Assembly (NCBI RefSeq): GCF_020905415.1 | Contig: NZ_JAJJMP010000001.1 | Location: forward strand, 1,933,501 to 1,997,500 | Direction: 5' to 3' | DNA from: Myroides oncorhynchi | GTDB taxonomy: Bacteria; Bacteroidota; Bacteroidia; Flavobacteriales; Flavobacteriaceae | DNA: 64,000 nucleotides | Shown: in pieces, positions 15,165-24,551 of the stretch | Position numbering within the stretch: position 1 is the stretch's first letter | How the letters are laid out: each line of letters begins with the position of its first letter | Made by a program: the position numbers and the translations under genes | The notes under the pieces: generated by a model | Told to the model about the DNA's origin: nothing | The model's input: the letters and a program-made list of their open reading frames with translations, nothing else | Databases searched by the model: none

Positions 15165-17048
15165 TTATTGTAAAGCTGTTCTTAACGTAGTTTTAGGTTT
15201 GTCTGTCATTCTATATAACTGAAGTACTTTATCATATTCACTTTGCAAGCTTCCTTCAAGCATTCTTTTTTCTAGATCTGTTCTGACGATTTCAGGTAAT
15301 AAATATTTTTGGAGCATTAAGCTAGTAATAGGTGCAGCCCATCTAGCTCCCCAGTATCCATTCTCAATGAATACTGCTATTGCTATTTTCGGGTTGTCTT
15401 TAGGAGCAAATGCAACGAACACTGAGTGGTCTGTTAGTTGGTAGCGTTTTCCATTGATTCTAGTAAAGTTTTCAACAGTTCCCGTTTTTCCACACATTTC
15501 TAATCCATCTACTCTAACAGAACGACCAGTACCAATATTAAAAACATCATTCATTCCTTTGATTATTGGTTCAAAGTGAATTGGGTCTATTGAAGTTACT
15601 TGTTTAGTAGTAAATTTTTTATCAATATTATGATGTTCAATGTTTTTGATAATATGAGGAGTATAATAGTATCCTTTATTAGCTACTGCAGCCATCACAT
15701 TAGCTAGCTGCATTGGAGTCATAATAACCTCTCCTTGACCTATTGAGTTGGATATTGTTGTTGTACTCTTCCAGCCACCATTAGGGTACCATCTGTTATA
15801 GTAGTCAGCATCTGGTATATGTCCTTTTCTTCCTTCTGGTAGATCATATCCTAAGAATTGACCTAAGCCAAAGCTATGTAGGTGTTCACTCCATTTATTT
15901 ATACCATCTGCAGGATTTTTGTATTTTTCGATTACTCTTTTATACGCATTAGCAAAGTAAGTATTACATGATTTTGCTATAGCTGCATTTAAGTTCCAAT
16001 GTCCTGAGTCATGACATCCCATCCACGCACCTTTTCCATAATAGAATCCTCTATTACAAGCAAAAGTCATGTGCTCATTGATAACACCTTCTTGTAGGCC
16101 TATTAAAGCTGTTAATATTTTAAAAGGAGAACCTGGTGAATATTCTCCTGAAAGTACTCTGTTGTATAAAGGCTTAGCTAAAGAATCATTGTATAGAGCT
16201 GTATAGTTTTTAGAGCGTTCACGACCAACTAATAATCCAGGATCATAAGTAGGAGCATTGACTAGTGCTAATATCTCACCTGTCTTAGGTTCAATAGCTA
16301 CTATACCACCTCTTTTGTTTTGCATAAGTAGCTCCCCATAGGCTTGTAATTCACTATCAATAGTTAAAATAATATCATCTCCTTTTACTGCTAGAGTGTC
16401 ATATACACCATTTTTAAAGCTACCTATCTCTCTATTAAAACGATCTCTTTGTATATATTTTACACCTTTAGTACCTCTTAGAGTTTCTTCATATTCTTGT
16501 TCAACTCCTTGTATACCTATCAAATCACCAGAACGGTAATATGGATTTGATTTGATATTTTGCTCATTTACTTGGCGTATGTATCCGAAAATATTAGCTC
16601 CTGAGCTTACTTGGTAATCTCTTAATGAACGTTTTTGGATATAAAAACCATTGAAATGACGTATTTTTTCTTGAAAAGCAGCATATTCGCCTTTACTTAA
16701 TTGTGGCAAAAATACTGATGGTAATCTTGGGCTGTAAATTTTGGCTTTTTCTAACTTATTTACAAATTGTTCATAAGTCACGTCAAGTAGGTTACAAAGT
16801 GCTAATGTATCAATCTCTTTAACTTCTCTAGGAATAACCATGATATCATAAGAAGGTTGATTAGCAATCATTAATTTGTTATTTCTATCGAAGACATATC
16901 CTCTTTCTGGATATTCATAAACAATTTTTAAAGCATTGTTTTCTGATTTTTTGATATAGGTATCATCTACTATCTGTAAAAAGAAAAGTCTAGCTAGTAC
17001 TAAAATAGTTACTAATATAATAATGATTGGCAATAGTAACTTTCTCAT
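15165..17048 (-). CDS. mrdA: Penicillin-binding protein 2 (peptidoglycan transpeptidase)
   Basis: This is a class B PBP, the transpeptidase of the elongasome and partner of RodA. One N-terminal membrane anchor (about residues 5-25) is followed by the PBP dimerisation domain with RGYVFDRN (49-56). The transpeptidase domain has all three motifs: SxxK at 307-310 (SPFK, where most have STFK or SVFK), SxN at 360-362 (SCN) and KTG at 521-523. At 627 aa it is the usual length. Its start overlaps the mreD stop by 4 bases (ATGA), indicating translational coupling. Confidence 0.97.
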   Translation of the reverse strand: MRKLLLPIIIILVTILVLARLFFLQIVDDTYIKKSENNALKIVYEYPERGYVFDRNNKLMIANQPSYDIMVIPREVKEIDTLALCNLLDVTYEQFVNKLEKAKIYSPRLPSVFLPQLSKGEYAAFQEKIRHFNGFYIQKRSLRDYQVSSGANIFGYIRQVNEQNIKSNPYYRSGDLIGIQGVEQEYEETLRGTKGVKYIQRDRFNREIGSFKNGVYDTLAVKGDDIILTIDSELQAYGELLMQNKRGGIVAIEPKTGEILALVNAPTYDPGLLVGRERSKNYTALYNDSLAKPLYNRVLSGEYSPGSPFKILTALIGLQEGVINEHMTFACNRGFYYGKGAWMGCHDSGHWNLNAAIAKSCNTYFANAYKRVIEKYKNPADGINKWSEHLHSFGLGQFLGYDLPEGRKGHIPDADYYNRWYPNGGWKSTTTISNSIGQGEVIMTPMQLANVMAAVANKGYYYTPHIIKNIEHHNIDKKFTTKQVTSIDPIHFEPIIKGMNDVFNIGTGRSVRVDGLEMCGKTGTVENFTRINGKRYQLTDHSVFVAFAPKDNPKIAIAVFIENGYWGARWAAPITSLMLQKYLLPEIVRTDLEKRMLEGSLQSEYDKVLQLYRMTDKPKTTLRTALQ

Positions 17049-17569
17049 TTTTTAGATGGTTTAATCAAATAGAGTATTAAGATACAAATTAAAAGTGTTG
17101 TAATAGCAGTTAGTACTATTCTTAATAGTATTTCCCATAAAAAATTAAATCTAAAAAATTCTAGTCCAAATAATACAACATGATGAATGATAACTGATAT
17201 TGTAATGTACCCAAAAACCTCAAGAGACTTAAAAATATCTTTAGTAACTTTTTTGATTATGTTAAGGTTGTGGTATTGATAACTGATTCCAAATGAGAAT
17301 TTTAAAATAGAAGGTCTAGTGAAAGCTAGTATTAAACTAGCTGCTGCATGAACACCTCCAGAGTTTTCAAATGTATCAACAATGATACCTAGGGCAAAAC
17401 TAGCTAGATAAAATATTGGTTTGTTATTATCAATAGGAAATAGAATAATGAATAGTATATATGGAAAAGGATTTATAAACCCAAAGAGATCTATATTATT
17501 AAAAATAAGAATCTGTGCGATTAGTAACGCAATAAAACGAGCAATATTTGAAAAAGCAACACTATTCAT
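17045..17569 (-). CDS. mreD: Rod shape-determining protein MreD
   Basis: MreD is an integral membrane subunit of the elongasome. This 174-aa protein is made of five or six hydrophobic segments, and its order after mreC and before mrdA is diagnostic. The family is poorly conserved, so position carries much of the call. It overlaps mreC by 8 bases upstream and mrdA by 4 bases downstream. Confidence 0.92.
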   Translation of the reverse strand: MNSVAFSNIARFIALLIAQILIFNNIDLFGFINPFPYILFIILFPIDNNKPIFYLASFALGIIVDTFENSGGVHAAASLILAFTRPSILKFSFGISYQYHNLNIIKKVTKDIFKSLEVFGYITISVIIHHVVLFGLEFFRFNFLWEILLRIVLTAITTLLICILILYLIKPSKK

Positions 17570-18392
17570 CTTTTGTTTCAGCTTCTAATTGATTAATCTC
17601 CTGTATATCTTTATTTTTAATTACATATATATATCCTAGATTCGTCATATCATTAAATAGACGAACAGATATAGTAAAGTAATTGGATGTTTCATTTGTG
17701 TATGCCTTATCTATTACGCCAATAGGAATGTTTTCAGGAAATATTTTAGATATACCACCTGTTACAATAGTGTCGCCTTTGAATATTTCAGCTAACCTTG
17801 GAATATCCGTTAAGTTTACATAACCAGTATTCTTACCGTCCCATTGTAAAGTTCCAAAATGGTTAGAACCTTTTATTTTAGCATTAATCTTTGATTTGAC
17901 ATTTAAAATACTTTGAACTGTTGAATAATTTTTAGATGTCTTTTCAATTATACCTATAACACCATTGCTATTAATAACTCCCATATCACTTTGTATACCT
18001 TGTTTATCTCCTCCTTTTATAGTGAGATAATTTTCTTTAGTATTAAATGTGTTACGAATTACTTTACCCACTATAATAGTATACTCTTCTCTTTCTGGCG
18101 GCATTAGGTTTTTAATTTCTACAGAATCTTTAAGAGAAGTATTGTTATAAGCTATCGATTTTAGGTATGCATTTTCAAGAACTAGAGCGTCATTCTCAGT
18201 TTTTAGATGCATATATTCTTTGAAGTTATTTACGTTTTCATAGACATAACCAGTCACACCATTCGCTGAGCTAATAAACGAACTTTGATGAAAAGTATGC
18301 GTTTGGATTACTAACCCGAATGATATGACTAAAAGCAGCAAAAACAGTAACTTAGTACTGTTTTTTATAAAGAAATTGATTATTTGCTGCAT
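17562..18392 (-). CDS. mreC: Rod shape-determining protein MreC
   Basis: MreC is the periplasmic scaffold that activates PBP2 and links it to MreB. It has an N-terminal membrane helix (about residues 10-30), a coiled-coil stretch around 55-80 (KTENDALVLENAYLK) and a two-lobed beta domain with GDKQGIQSDMGVINSNGVIG, typical of the family. At 276 aa it is normal. It starts 9 bases after the mreB stop and overlaps mreD. Confidence 0.95.
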   Translation of the reverse strand: MQQIINFFIKNSTKLLFLLLLVISFGLVIQTHTFHQSSFISSANGVTGYVYENVNNFKEYMHLKTENDALVLENAYLKSIAYNNTSLKDSVEIKNLMPPEREEYTIIVGKVIRNTFNTKENYLTIKGGDKQGIQSDMGVINSNGVIGIIEKTSKNYSTVQSILNVKSKINAKIKGSNHFGTLQWDGKNTGYVNLTDIPRLAEIFKGDTIVTGGISKIFPENIPIGVIDKAYTNETSNYFTISVRLFNDMTNLGYIYVIKNKDIQEINQLEAETKDE

Positions 18393-18401
18393 AAGTTAAT
18401 T

Positions 18402-19430
18402 TTATTTGATCAAAACACTTTTGTATTTGTCAATGTTCTTGATTGCTAGACCAGTACCTCGTACTACTGCTCTTAAAGGATCTTCTGCAATATAAACAGG
18501 AAGATCAGTTTTTTGAGAAATACGTTTATCTAAACCTCTAAGCATAGAACCTCCACCTGCTAAATAAATACCAGTATTGTAAATATCAGCTGCTAATTCT
18601 GGCGGAGTTTGAGATAAGGTTTCCATTACAGCATCTTCTACGCGTTGAATAGATTTATCTAAGGCTTTAGCAATCTCTCTATAAGAGACAGTTACCTGTT
18701 TTGGTTTACCTGTTAAAAGGTCACGACCTTGAACTAACATATCTTCTGGAGGAGTTTCTAGATCTTCAGTTGCTGCCCCTATTTGGATTTTTATTTTTTC
18801 TGCAGTACTTTCTCCAACGAATAAGTTGTGTTGAGTACGCATATAATATATAATATCGTTCGTGAATACATCACCTGCTATTTTTACAGATTTATCACAT
18901 ACGATACCTCCTAATGCAATTACAGCAATTTCTGTAGTACCACCTCCGATATCAACAATCATATTACCTTTAGGCTGCATGATATCTACTCCGATACCGA
19001 TAGCAGCAGACATAGGCTCATGTATAAGGTAAACCTCTTTACCATTCACACGCTCACAAGATTCTTTTACAGCACGCATTTCTACCTCAGTTATTCCAGA
19101 TGGAATACATACAATCATACGAAGTGCAGGTGTAAACATTTTTTTTCTTAGTGCAGGGATGCTCTTGATAAAAAGGCTTATCATTTTTTCTGAAGCATCA
19201 AAATCAGCAATAACTCCATCTTTTAATGGACGGATTGTTTTGATATTACCATGTGTCTTCCCCTGCATTAAACTCGCTTCTTTACCGACTGCTATTATTT
19301 TACCCGTAGTTCTATCTCGGGCTACAATAGAAGGATTGTCTACTACGACTTTTCCTCCATGAATGATAAGAGTATTCGCTGTACCTAAGTCGATAGCGAT
19401 GTCCTCTGTCATAAAATCAAAAAATCCCAT
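18402..19430 (-). CDS. mreB: Actin-like cell-shape protein MreB
   Basis: MreB forms membrane-bound filaments that steer lateral wall synthesis. The ASKHA nucleotide-binding motifs are present: phosphate-1 DLGTANT (14-20), phosphate-2 DIGGGTTEIAVI and the adenosine motif YLAGGGSMLRGL near the C terminus. The N-terminal MGFFDFMTED can act as a membrane-binding segment. At 342 aa it is normal. It opens the shape operon, 53 bases after purH, and a TACTTTTG box at 19471-19478 lies in that gap. Confidence 0.98.
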   Translation of the reverse strand: MGFFDFMTEDIAIDLGTANTLIIHGGKVVVDNPSIVARDRTTGKIIAVGKEASLMQGKTHGNIKTIRPLKDGVIADFDASEKMISLFIKSIPALRKKMFTPALRMIVCIPSGITEVEMRAVKESCERVNGKEVYLIHEPMSAAIGIGVDIMQPKGNMIVDIGGGTTEIAVIALGGIVCDKSVKIAGDVFTNDIIYYMRTQHNLFVGESTAEKIKIQIGAATEDLETPPEDMLVQGRDLLTGKPKQVTVSYREIAKALDKSIQRVEDAVMETLSQTPPELAADIYNTGIYLAGGGSMLRGLDKRISQKTDLPVYIAEDPLRAVVRGTGLAIKNIDKYKSVLIK

Positions 19431-19470
19431 ATAATTAAAAGGCTTTTATAGTTAATATTTTAATGCGTTA

Positions 19471-19478
19471 CAAAAGTA
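19471..19478 (-). promoter_or_regulatory. -7 box of mreB
   Basis: TACTTTTG on the minus strand, 40 bases before the mreB start, in the purH-mreB gap. It suggests that the shape operon has its own promoter besides read-through from purH. Confidence 0.45.
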
Positions 19479-19483
19479 GTAAA

Positions 19484-21010
19484 TTAATGTTTAAAATGGC
19501 GAATTCCAGTACAAACCATTGCAATATTATTTTCATTACAATAATTGATACTTAAATCATCTTTTATTGATCCTCCTGGCTGTATAACAGCTGTAATTCC
19601 TGCATTATATGCAATTTCTACACAGTCTGGAAATGGAAAGAATGCATCACTAGCCATAACAGCACCTTTTAATTCGATATTGAAAGAATTAGCTTTTTCT
19701 ATAGCTTGGCGTAAAGCATCTACACGTGACGTTTGACCAGTTCCTGAAGAGCATAGTTGCCCATCTTTAACTAAAACAATAGTGTTAGATTTAGTGTGTT
19801 TACATATTTTAGAAGCAAATAATAAATCTTCTATTTCCTTGTCAGAAGGGGATAACTTTGTAACGTTAGTTAATAATGCTTTATTGTCTGTTACATTGTC
19901 TTTATCTTGTACAAGAATTCCATTAAGACAAGTACGTACTTGTTTCTTAGGTAGTTCTGTTTCTTTTATTACTAATATAATTCTGTTTTTCTTTTCTTTT
20001 AGAATCTCAATTGCCTCAGTACTATAACTCGGTGCGATTACAACTTCACAGAATAGCTTGTTTATTTCTTCAGCTGTAGCTATGTCGATATCACCATTAG
20101 CTATTAGTACTCCTCCGAAAGCTGAAGTAGGATCACCTGCTAGTGCGTCTAAGTACGCTTCTTTCATAGTACTTCTCTGTGCTACACCACATGCATTGTT
20201 ATGTTTTAGAATTGCAAATGTAGGAGCTTCATTCTTAAATTCATTCATTAAGTTAACAGCAGCATCTACATCAAGTAAGTTGTTGTACGATAATTCTTTA
20301 CCATGTAGTTTATCAAATAAACTATCAAAGTTTCCAAAGAATTGTCCTTTTTGATGTGGGTTCTCTCCATATCTTAACTCATTTCCATTTGCATGGCTAA
20401 TTTTTAAAATGCTATCATCTGCATTGAAGTAATTAAAAATAGCACCATCGTAGTGTGAAGAAACATGGAACGCTTTAGTAGCAAGAAGTTTTCTTTCTTT
20501 TAAACTAGTTGCTCCATTATTATTTTGAAGCATTTGTAAGAATAGTTCGTATTCGTTAACTGAAGGAACTATAACAGTATCTTTAAAGTTTTTTGCAGCA
20601 GCTCTGATTAGTGAAATACCTCCGATATCTATTTTTTCAATAATGTCTGCTTCAGATGCTCCTGATGCTACAGTATTTTCAAATGGATATAAATCTACTA
20701 TAACTAAATCTATCTGAGGGATATTATATTCTTGCATTTGTGCAACGTCACCTTCATGGTCTTGTCTATTTAGAATTCCTCCAAAAACTTTAGGATGCAA
20801 TGTTTTTACTCGACCTCCTAATATTGATGGGTAAGATGTTACATCTTCTACAGGTACTACAGGAATATTTAATTCTTTAATGAACGTTTCAGTTCCACCA
20901 GTAGAATAAATCGTTACATTGTGCTTATGTAACTCTTTAACAATAGGTTCTAATCCATTTTTATCAAAAACAGAAATAAGTGCTGACTGAATTTTTTTAG
21001 TTGTGATCAT
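19484..21010 (-). CDS. purH: Bifunctional AICAR transformylase / IMP cyclohydrolase
   Basis: PurH catalyses the last two steps of IMP synthesis. The N-terminal methylglyoxal-synthase-like cyclohydrolase domain begins ALISVFDKNG and includes YSTGGTETFIKE. The C-terminal transformylase domain carries LKHNNACGVA with its conserved Lys-His, and DAFFPFPDCVE near the end. I use the start at 21010 (MITTKK, 508 aa). A Met eight codons upstream lies on the -7 box at 21032-21039 and would not be in the transcript. Confidence 0.97.
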   Translation of the reverse strand: MITTKKIQSALISVFDKNGLEPIVKELHKHNVTIYSTGGTETFIKELNIPVVPVEDVTSYPSILGGRVKTLHPKVFGGILNRQDHEGDVAQMQEYNIPQIDLVIVDLYPFENTVASGASEADIIEKIDIGGISLIRAAAKNFKDTVIVPSVNEYELFLQMLQNNNGATSLKERKLLATKAFHVSSHYDGAIFNYFNADDSILKISHANGNELRYGENPHQKGQFFGNFDSLFDKLHGKELSYNNLLDVDAAVNLMNEFKNEAPTFAILKHNNACGVAQRSTMKEAYLDALAGDPTSAFGGVLIANGDIDIATAEEINKLFCEVVIAPSYSTEAIEILKEKKNRIILVIKETELPKKQVRTCLNGILVQDKDNVTDNKALLTNVTKLSPSDKEIEDLLFASKICKHTKSNTIVLVKDGQLCSSGTGQTSRVDALRQAIEKANSFNIELKGAVMASDAFFPFPDCVEIAYNAGITAVIQPGGSIKDDLSINYCNENNIAMVCTGIRHFKH

Positions 21011-21031
21011 GTTGTGTTTTTTGTTAAGGAG

Positions 21032-21039
21032 CAAAAGTA
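21032..21039 (-). promoter_or_regulatory. -7 box of purH
   Basis: TACTTTTG on the minus strand, 21 bases before the chosen purH start; it decides against the longer start at 21034. Confidence 0.5.
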
Positions 21040-21193
21040 ACTATTGTGTATGTATTTATAAAGTTTAATTAAGAAGTTTTTTTGCTTTATTTCTTATATT
21101 TTTTCGAATAATGTTTAACTTAGAATATTATCTGTTCAAATGTATTTGGATTGTTATAATAATTATGATGTAAAACTCTTGTAATCAGTATTA

Positions 21194-22441
21194 ATGATGG
21201 TGTACTTAAGACTTTTAGGGACTAGTTTTAATTTTGCTTTAAATGCTCTTCGCGCAAATAAATTGCGTACTACTCTTTCTTTTCTAGGTGTGACTATTGG
21301 GATTTTTTCTATTATTGCTGTACTTGCTGCTGTTGATTCTATGGATCGAAATATAAAGAGTGAATTAAGCGGGTTTGACCGTAATATGATTTATGTTTTT
21401 AATCGTTCATTTGGACCTACTGATATACCTAAGTGGAAGTATGAACAATATCCAAAAATGAAATATGATGAATACGAATATTTAAAGAAGAACTTGGCAT
21501 CATTAGAGTACGCTTCATTTAATTATTTCACAAAATCTGAACAAGTGAAATATGAATCTAATTATGCAGAGATTTTTGTAAGACCATGTTCTTCTGATAT
21601 GCAATATCTAGATAATGTGAAGATAGTTCATGGAAGGTTTTTTAATGAATCTGAATCCATTAATGGTGTCCCAGTAGTTGTTATTGGACATGAAGTAGCT
21701 CAGGCTTTATTTGGTGAATCTAACCCTGTTGGCCAAATAGTGCGTTTATATGGTAAGCGATTTACTGTAATTGGTGTTATTGAAAAACAAGGAGCGTTAA
21801 GTATAGGGGGGAGTCAAGATGAAAGTGCATATATGCCAGTAAATATTATGAGACAGATGTTTGGTGATAATAGCTTGGTTACTACAACAGTAGTTATTTT
21901 AAAACCTAATAAAAATGTGGATATAAAGCATTTTGAAGAAGAAATAATAGCAAAGTTGAGAATTTATAGAGGCTTAAAAGAAAGTGATGAAAACAACTTC
22001 TTTGTTAATGTTTTTGGTGGAATGCTTGATATGATTGAAAAAATTATTGGTCAAATGAATGTTGTAGGATGGATTATAAGTGGATTCTCTTTGTTAGTAG
22101 GAGGATTTGGGATTGCCAACATAATGTTTGTATCAGTAAAGGAGAGAACACACCTCATAGGTATTCAAAAGGCAATTGGAGCTAAGAGTCGCTTTATATT
22201 GTTTCAATTTTTGTTTGAAGCAGTTGTTTTAGCTGTATTAGGAGGTTTTGTTGGGATTTTGATGGTATGGGGGATAGGTTTTTTGGTTACAAAGTTTTTA
22301 GATTTTGAATTTGTGTTAAGTGGATATAATATTTTGATAGGATTGGGATTATCAGTGTTTATAGGGATTTTATCTGGATACTTGCCTGCTAGATCTGCGG
22401 CGTTATTAGATCCAGTAGAAGCAATACGCATGGGAGGGTAG
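21194..22441 (+). CDS. MacB/FtsX-type ABC transporter permease
   Basis: This is a 415-aa inner-membrane protein with an N-terminal helix in a typical MacB context (LRANKLRTTLSFLGVTIGI, about residues 18-36), a large periplasmic domain (about 50-270) and three C-terminal helices forming the FtsX core, with KERTHLIGIQKAIGAKS. It ends in the family's SARSAA-like PARSAALLDPVEAIR. Such permeases work with an ATPase and often an adaptor, but neither is adjacent here. Met2 and a nearby Met are alternative starts. It is convergent with accD across a terminator. Confidence 0.88.
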   Translation: MMVYLRLLGTSFNFALNALRANKLRTTLSFLGVTIGIFSIIAVLAAVDSMDRNIKSELSGFDRNMIYVFNRSFGPTDIPKWKYEQYPKMKYDEYEYLKKNLASLEYASFNYFTKSEQVKYESNYAEIFVRPCSSDMQYLDNVKIVHGRFFNESESINGVPVVVIGHEVAQALFGESNPVGQIVRLYGKRFTVIGVIEKQGALSIGGSQDESAYMPVNIMRQMFGDNSLVTTTVVILKPNKNVDIKHFEEEIIAKLRIYRGLKESDENNFFVNVFGGMLDMIEKIIGQMNVVGWIISGFSLLVGGFGIANIMFVSVKERTHLIGIQKAIGAKSRFILFQFLFEAVVLAVLGGFVGILMVWGIGFLVTKFLDFEFVLSGYNILIGLGLSVFIGILSGYLPARSAALLDPVEAIRMGG

Positions 22442-22479
22442 CCACTAGGATGGTGAAGATTGATATGTAATACAATAAG

Positions 22480-22515
22480 AAAAGGATGTTAGTTTATAAA
22501 GCTAACATCCTTTTT
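22480..22515. terminator. Bidirectional terminator between the permease gene and accD
   Basis: A stem of about 15 bp around AAAGGATGTTAG / CTAACATCCTTT, flanked by A and T runs, serves both convergent genes. Confidence 0.85.
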
Positions 22516-22538
22516 AAAAGTTATAACCGATAGATAAG

Positions 22539-23393
22539 TTATCTCATAGGTCTGTTTAAGATTAAATCTAAATATTGATTTACATTCTTTTTAAGATCTC
22601 TTCTATGTGTAATAAAATCTAGGAAACCATGCTCTAATAAAAACTCAGAAGTTTGGAATCCTTCTGGCAAATCTTTACCAGTTGTGTCTTTTACAATACG
22701 TGGTCCTGCGAAACCAATTAATGCACCTGGTTCAGCTATGTTTATATCTCCTAACATCGCAAAAGAAGCCGAAATACCACCAGTTGTAGGATCTGTACAT
22801 AATGAAATGTATGGAATCTTAGCATCGCTTAATTGAGCTAATTTAGCAGATGTTTTTGCCATTTGCATTAACGAAAAACCAGCTTCCATCATACGAGCTC
22901 CTCCTGATTTTGAAATCATCATGAATGGTATGTTGTTTTTTAGTGAGTAGTCTATTCCACGTGCGATTTTTTCTCCTACTACAGATCCCATAGATCCTCC
23001 AATAAAAGCAAAATCCATTGCAGCTACTACTAATTTTTCTCCTTTTGATTGACCAACAGCAACTCTAACAGCATCTTTTAATTGTGTTTTAGTCATTGCT
23101 TCTTTTAAGCGATCTACATACTTCTTAGTATCTTCAAATTTTAAAATATCTTTTGAAGAAAGGCTTTTGGCTATTTCTTTGTAGTCGTTGTTGTCAAAAA
23201 GAATCTCAAAATACTCTTTACTACCAATACGAACGTGATATCCATCTTCTGGACTTACCCATAAATTTTGTTCTAATTGATCTTGATCAATTATTTTTCC
23301 TGTTGGTGATTTATACCATAATCCTTTTGGAATATCTTTTTTGTCTTCTGTTGGCGTCTGAATACCTTTTTCTTTCCTTTTAAACCAAGCCAT
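22539..23393 (-). CDS. accD: Acetyl-CoA carboxylase carboxyltransferase subunit beta
   Basis: AccD, with AccA, moves the carboxyl group from biotin to acetyl-CoA to make malonyl-CoA. The crotonase-like core is clear: [31 protein letters not shown] and [17 protein letters not shown]. The N-terminal region matches the family, but the four zinc-ribbon cysteines are absent: KSPTGK and VSPEDGYH stand where KCPxCG and VCPxCGHH are usual. The protein has only one Cys, in SLCTDP. At 284 aa it is normal. The loss is familiar to me from Flavobacterium-type AccD and so is probably lineage-wide. Confidence 0.96.
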   Translation of the reverse strand: MAWFKRKEKGIQTPTEDKKDIPKGLWYKSPTGKIIDQDQLEQNLWVSPEDGYHVRIGSKEYFEILFDNNDYKEIAKSLSSKDILKFEDTKKYVDRLKEAMTKTQLKDAVRVAVGQSKGEKLVVAAMDFAFIGGSMGSVVGEKIARGIDYSLKNNIPFMMISKSGGARMMEAGFSLMQMAKTSAKLAQLSDAKIPYISLCTDPTTGGISASFAMLGDINIAEPGALIGFAGPRIVKDTTGKDLPEGFQTSEFLLEHGFLDFITHRRDLKKNVNQYLDLILNRPMR

Positions 23394-23436
23394 AAAATGT
23401 TTCTTTTGTTTATACTAATTTGAAAGCAAGGGGGAA

Positions 23437-24504
23437 TTATAACGTGTTTACGTTATTTAAATCTTCGAATGCTTGTTCTAATCGAGCGATTAAAGTTAAT
23501 TCTCCTTGTCTAACCCATGTTCTAGGATCATAGAATTTCTTATTAGGAACGTCTGATCCTTCTGGATTACCTATTTGAGTTTTTAAATAGTCTATTTTTG
23601 ATACCATATAGTCTCTGATTCCTTCTGTGTATGCAAATTGAGTATCTGTATCAATATTCATTTTGATTACACCATATCCAATAGCTTCTCTGATTTCTTC
23701 TACTGAAGAACCAGATCCTCCATGGAATACAAAGTCTACTGGGTTATGACCAAGATTATGTTTCTTAGCTACATATTCTTGAGAGTTTTTCAGGATTACA
23801 GGTGTTAGTTTAACGTTACCTGGTTTATAAACCCCATGTACGTTACCAAACGAAGCAGCTATTGTAAACCTTTTGCTTATTTTAGAAAGCTCTTCATAAG
23901 CATAGTCTACTTCTTCTGGTTGCGTGTATAATCTTGATGAATCTACATCTGTATTATCTACACCATCTTCTTCACCTCCTGTAATACCTAATTCGATTTC
24001 TAATGTCATACCTAGTTTATCCATACGGTCTAGGTATTTTTTAGAAATCTCTATATTTTCTTTAATAGGCTCCTCTGATAAGTCGATCATGTGTGAACTG
24101 AATAGAGGTTTACCATATTGTTTCATATGTTCTTCACCAGCTTCTAATAATCCATCAATCCATGGTAAAAGTTTCTTTGCACAGTGGTCAGTGTGTAGAA
24201 TAACAGCCACTCCATAAGCTTCTGCTAATGTATGTACTAGTTTTGCTCCTGCAATAGCTCCTACGATTGCAGATTTTTGATTATCATTAGACAACCCTTT
24301 TCCTGCCATAAAAGAAGCTCCTCCATTAGAAAATTGAATAATTACTGGTGAGTTTAGTTTAGCTGCAGTTTCTAGTACAGCATTAATAGTACTAGAACTC
24401 GTTACGTTAACAGCAGGTAAAGCAAACCCGCGCTCTTTTGCAAACTTAAAAATATCTTGCACTTGATCTCCAAATGCAACTCCTGGTTTAATATTATGAG
24501 CCAT
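23437..24504 (-). CDS. fbaA: Class II fructose-bisphosphate aldolase
   Basis: This zinc enzyme cleaves and forms fructose 1,6-bisphosphate in glycolysis and gluconeogenesis. HTDHCAKK at 104-111 holds the catalytic Asp106 and zinc ligand His107. Two more zinc ligands lie in GNVHGVYKPGN and FVFHGGSGSS. The C-terminal part follows the E. coli FbaA type (355 aa). It is probably monocistronic, with a TATTTTTG box at 24528-24535. Confidence 0.97.
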   Translation of the reverse strand: MAHNIKPGVAFGDQVQDIFKFAKERGFALPAVNVTSSSTINAVLETAAKLNSPVIIQFSNGGASFMAGKGLSNDNQKSAIVGAIAGAKLVHTLAEAYGVAVILHTDHCAKKLLPWIDGLLEAGEEHMKQYGKPLFSSHMIDLSEEPIKENIEISKKYLDRMDKLGMTLEIELGITGGEEDGVDNTDVDSSRLYTQPEEVDYAYEELSKISKRFTIAASFGNVHGVYKPGNVKLTPVILKNSQEYVAKKHNLGHNPVDFVFHGGSGSSVEEIREAIGYGVIKMNIDTDTQFAYTEGIRDYMVSKIDYLKTQIGNPEGSDVPNKKFYDPRTWVRQGELTLIARLEQAFEDLNNVNTL

Positions 24505-24527
24505 AGTTGTGTGTTTTAAATTTTGTA

Positions 24528-24535
24528 CAAAAATA
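24528..24535 (-). promoter_or_regulatory. -7 box of fbaA
   Basis: TATTTTTG on the minus strand, 23 bases before the fbaA start. Confidence 0.45.
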
Positions 24536-24551
24536 CTAATTATTATTTGAT

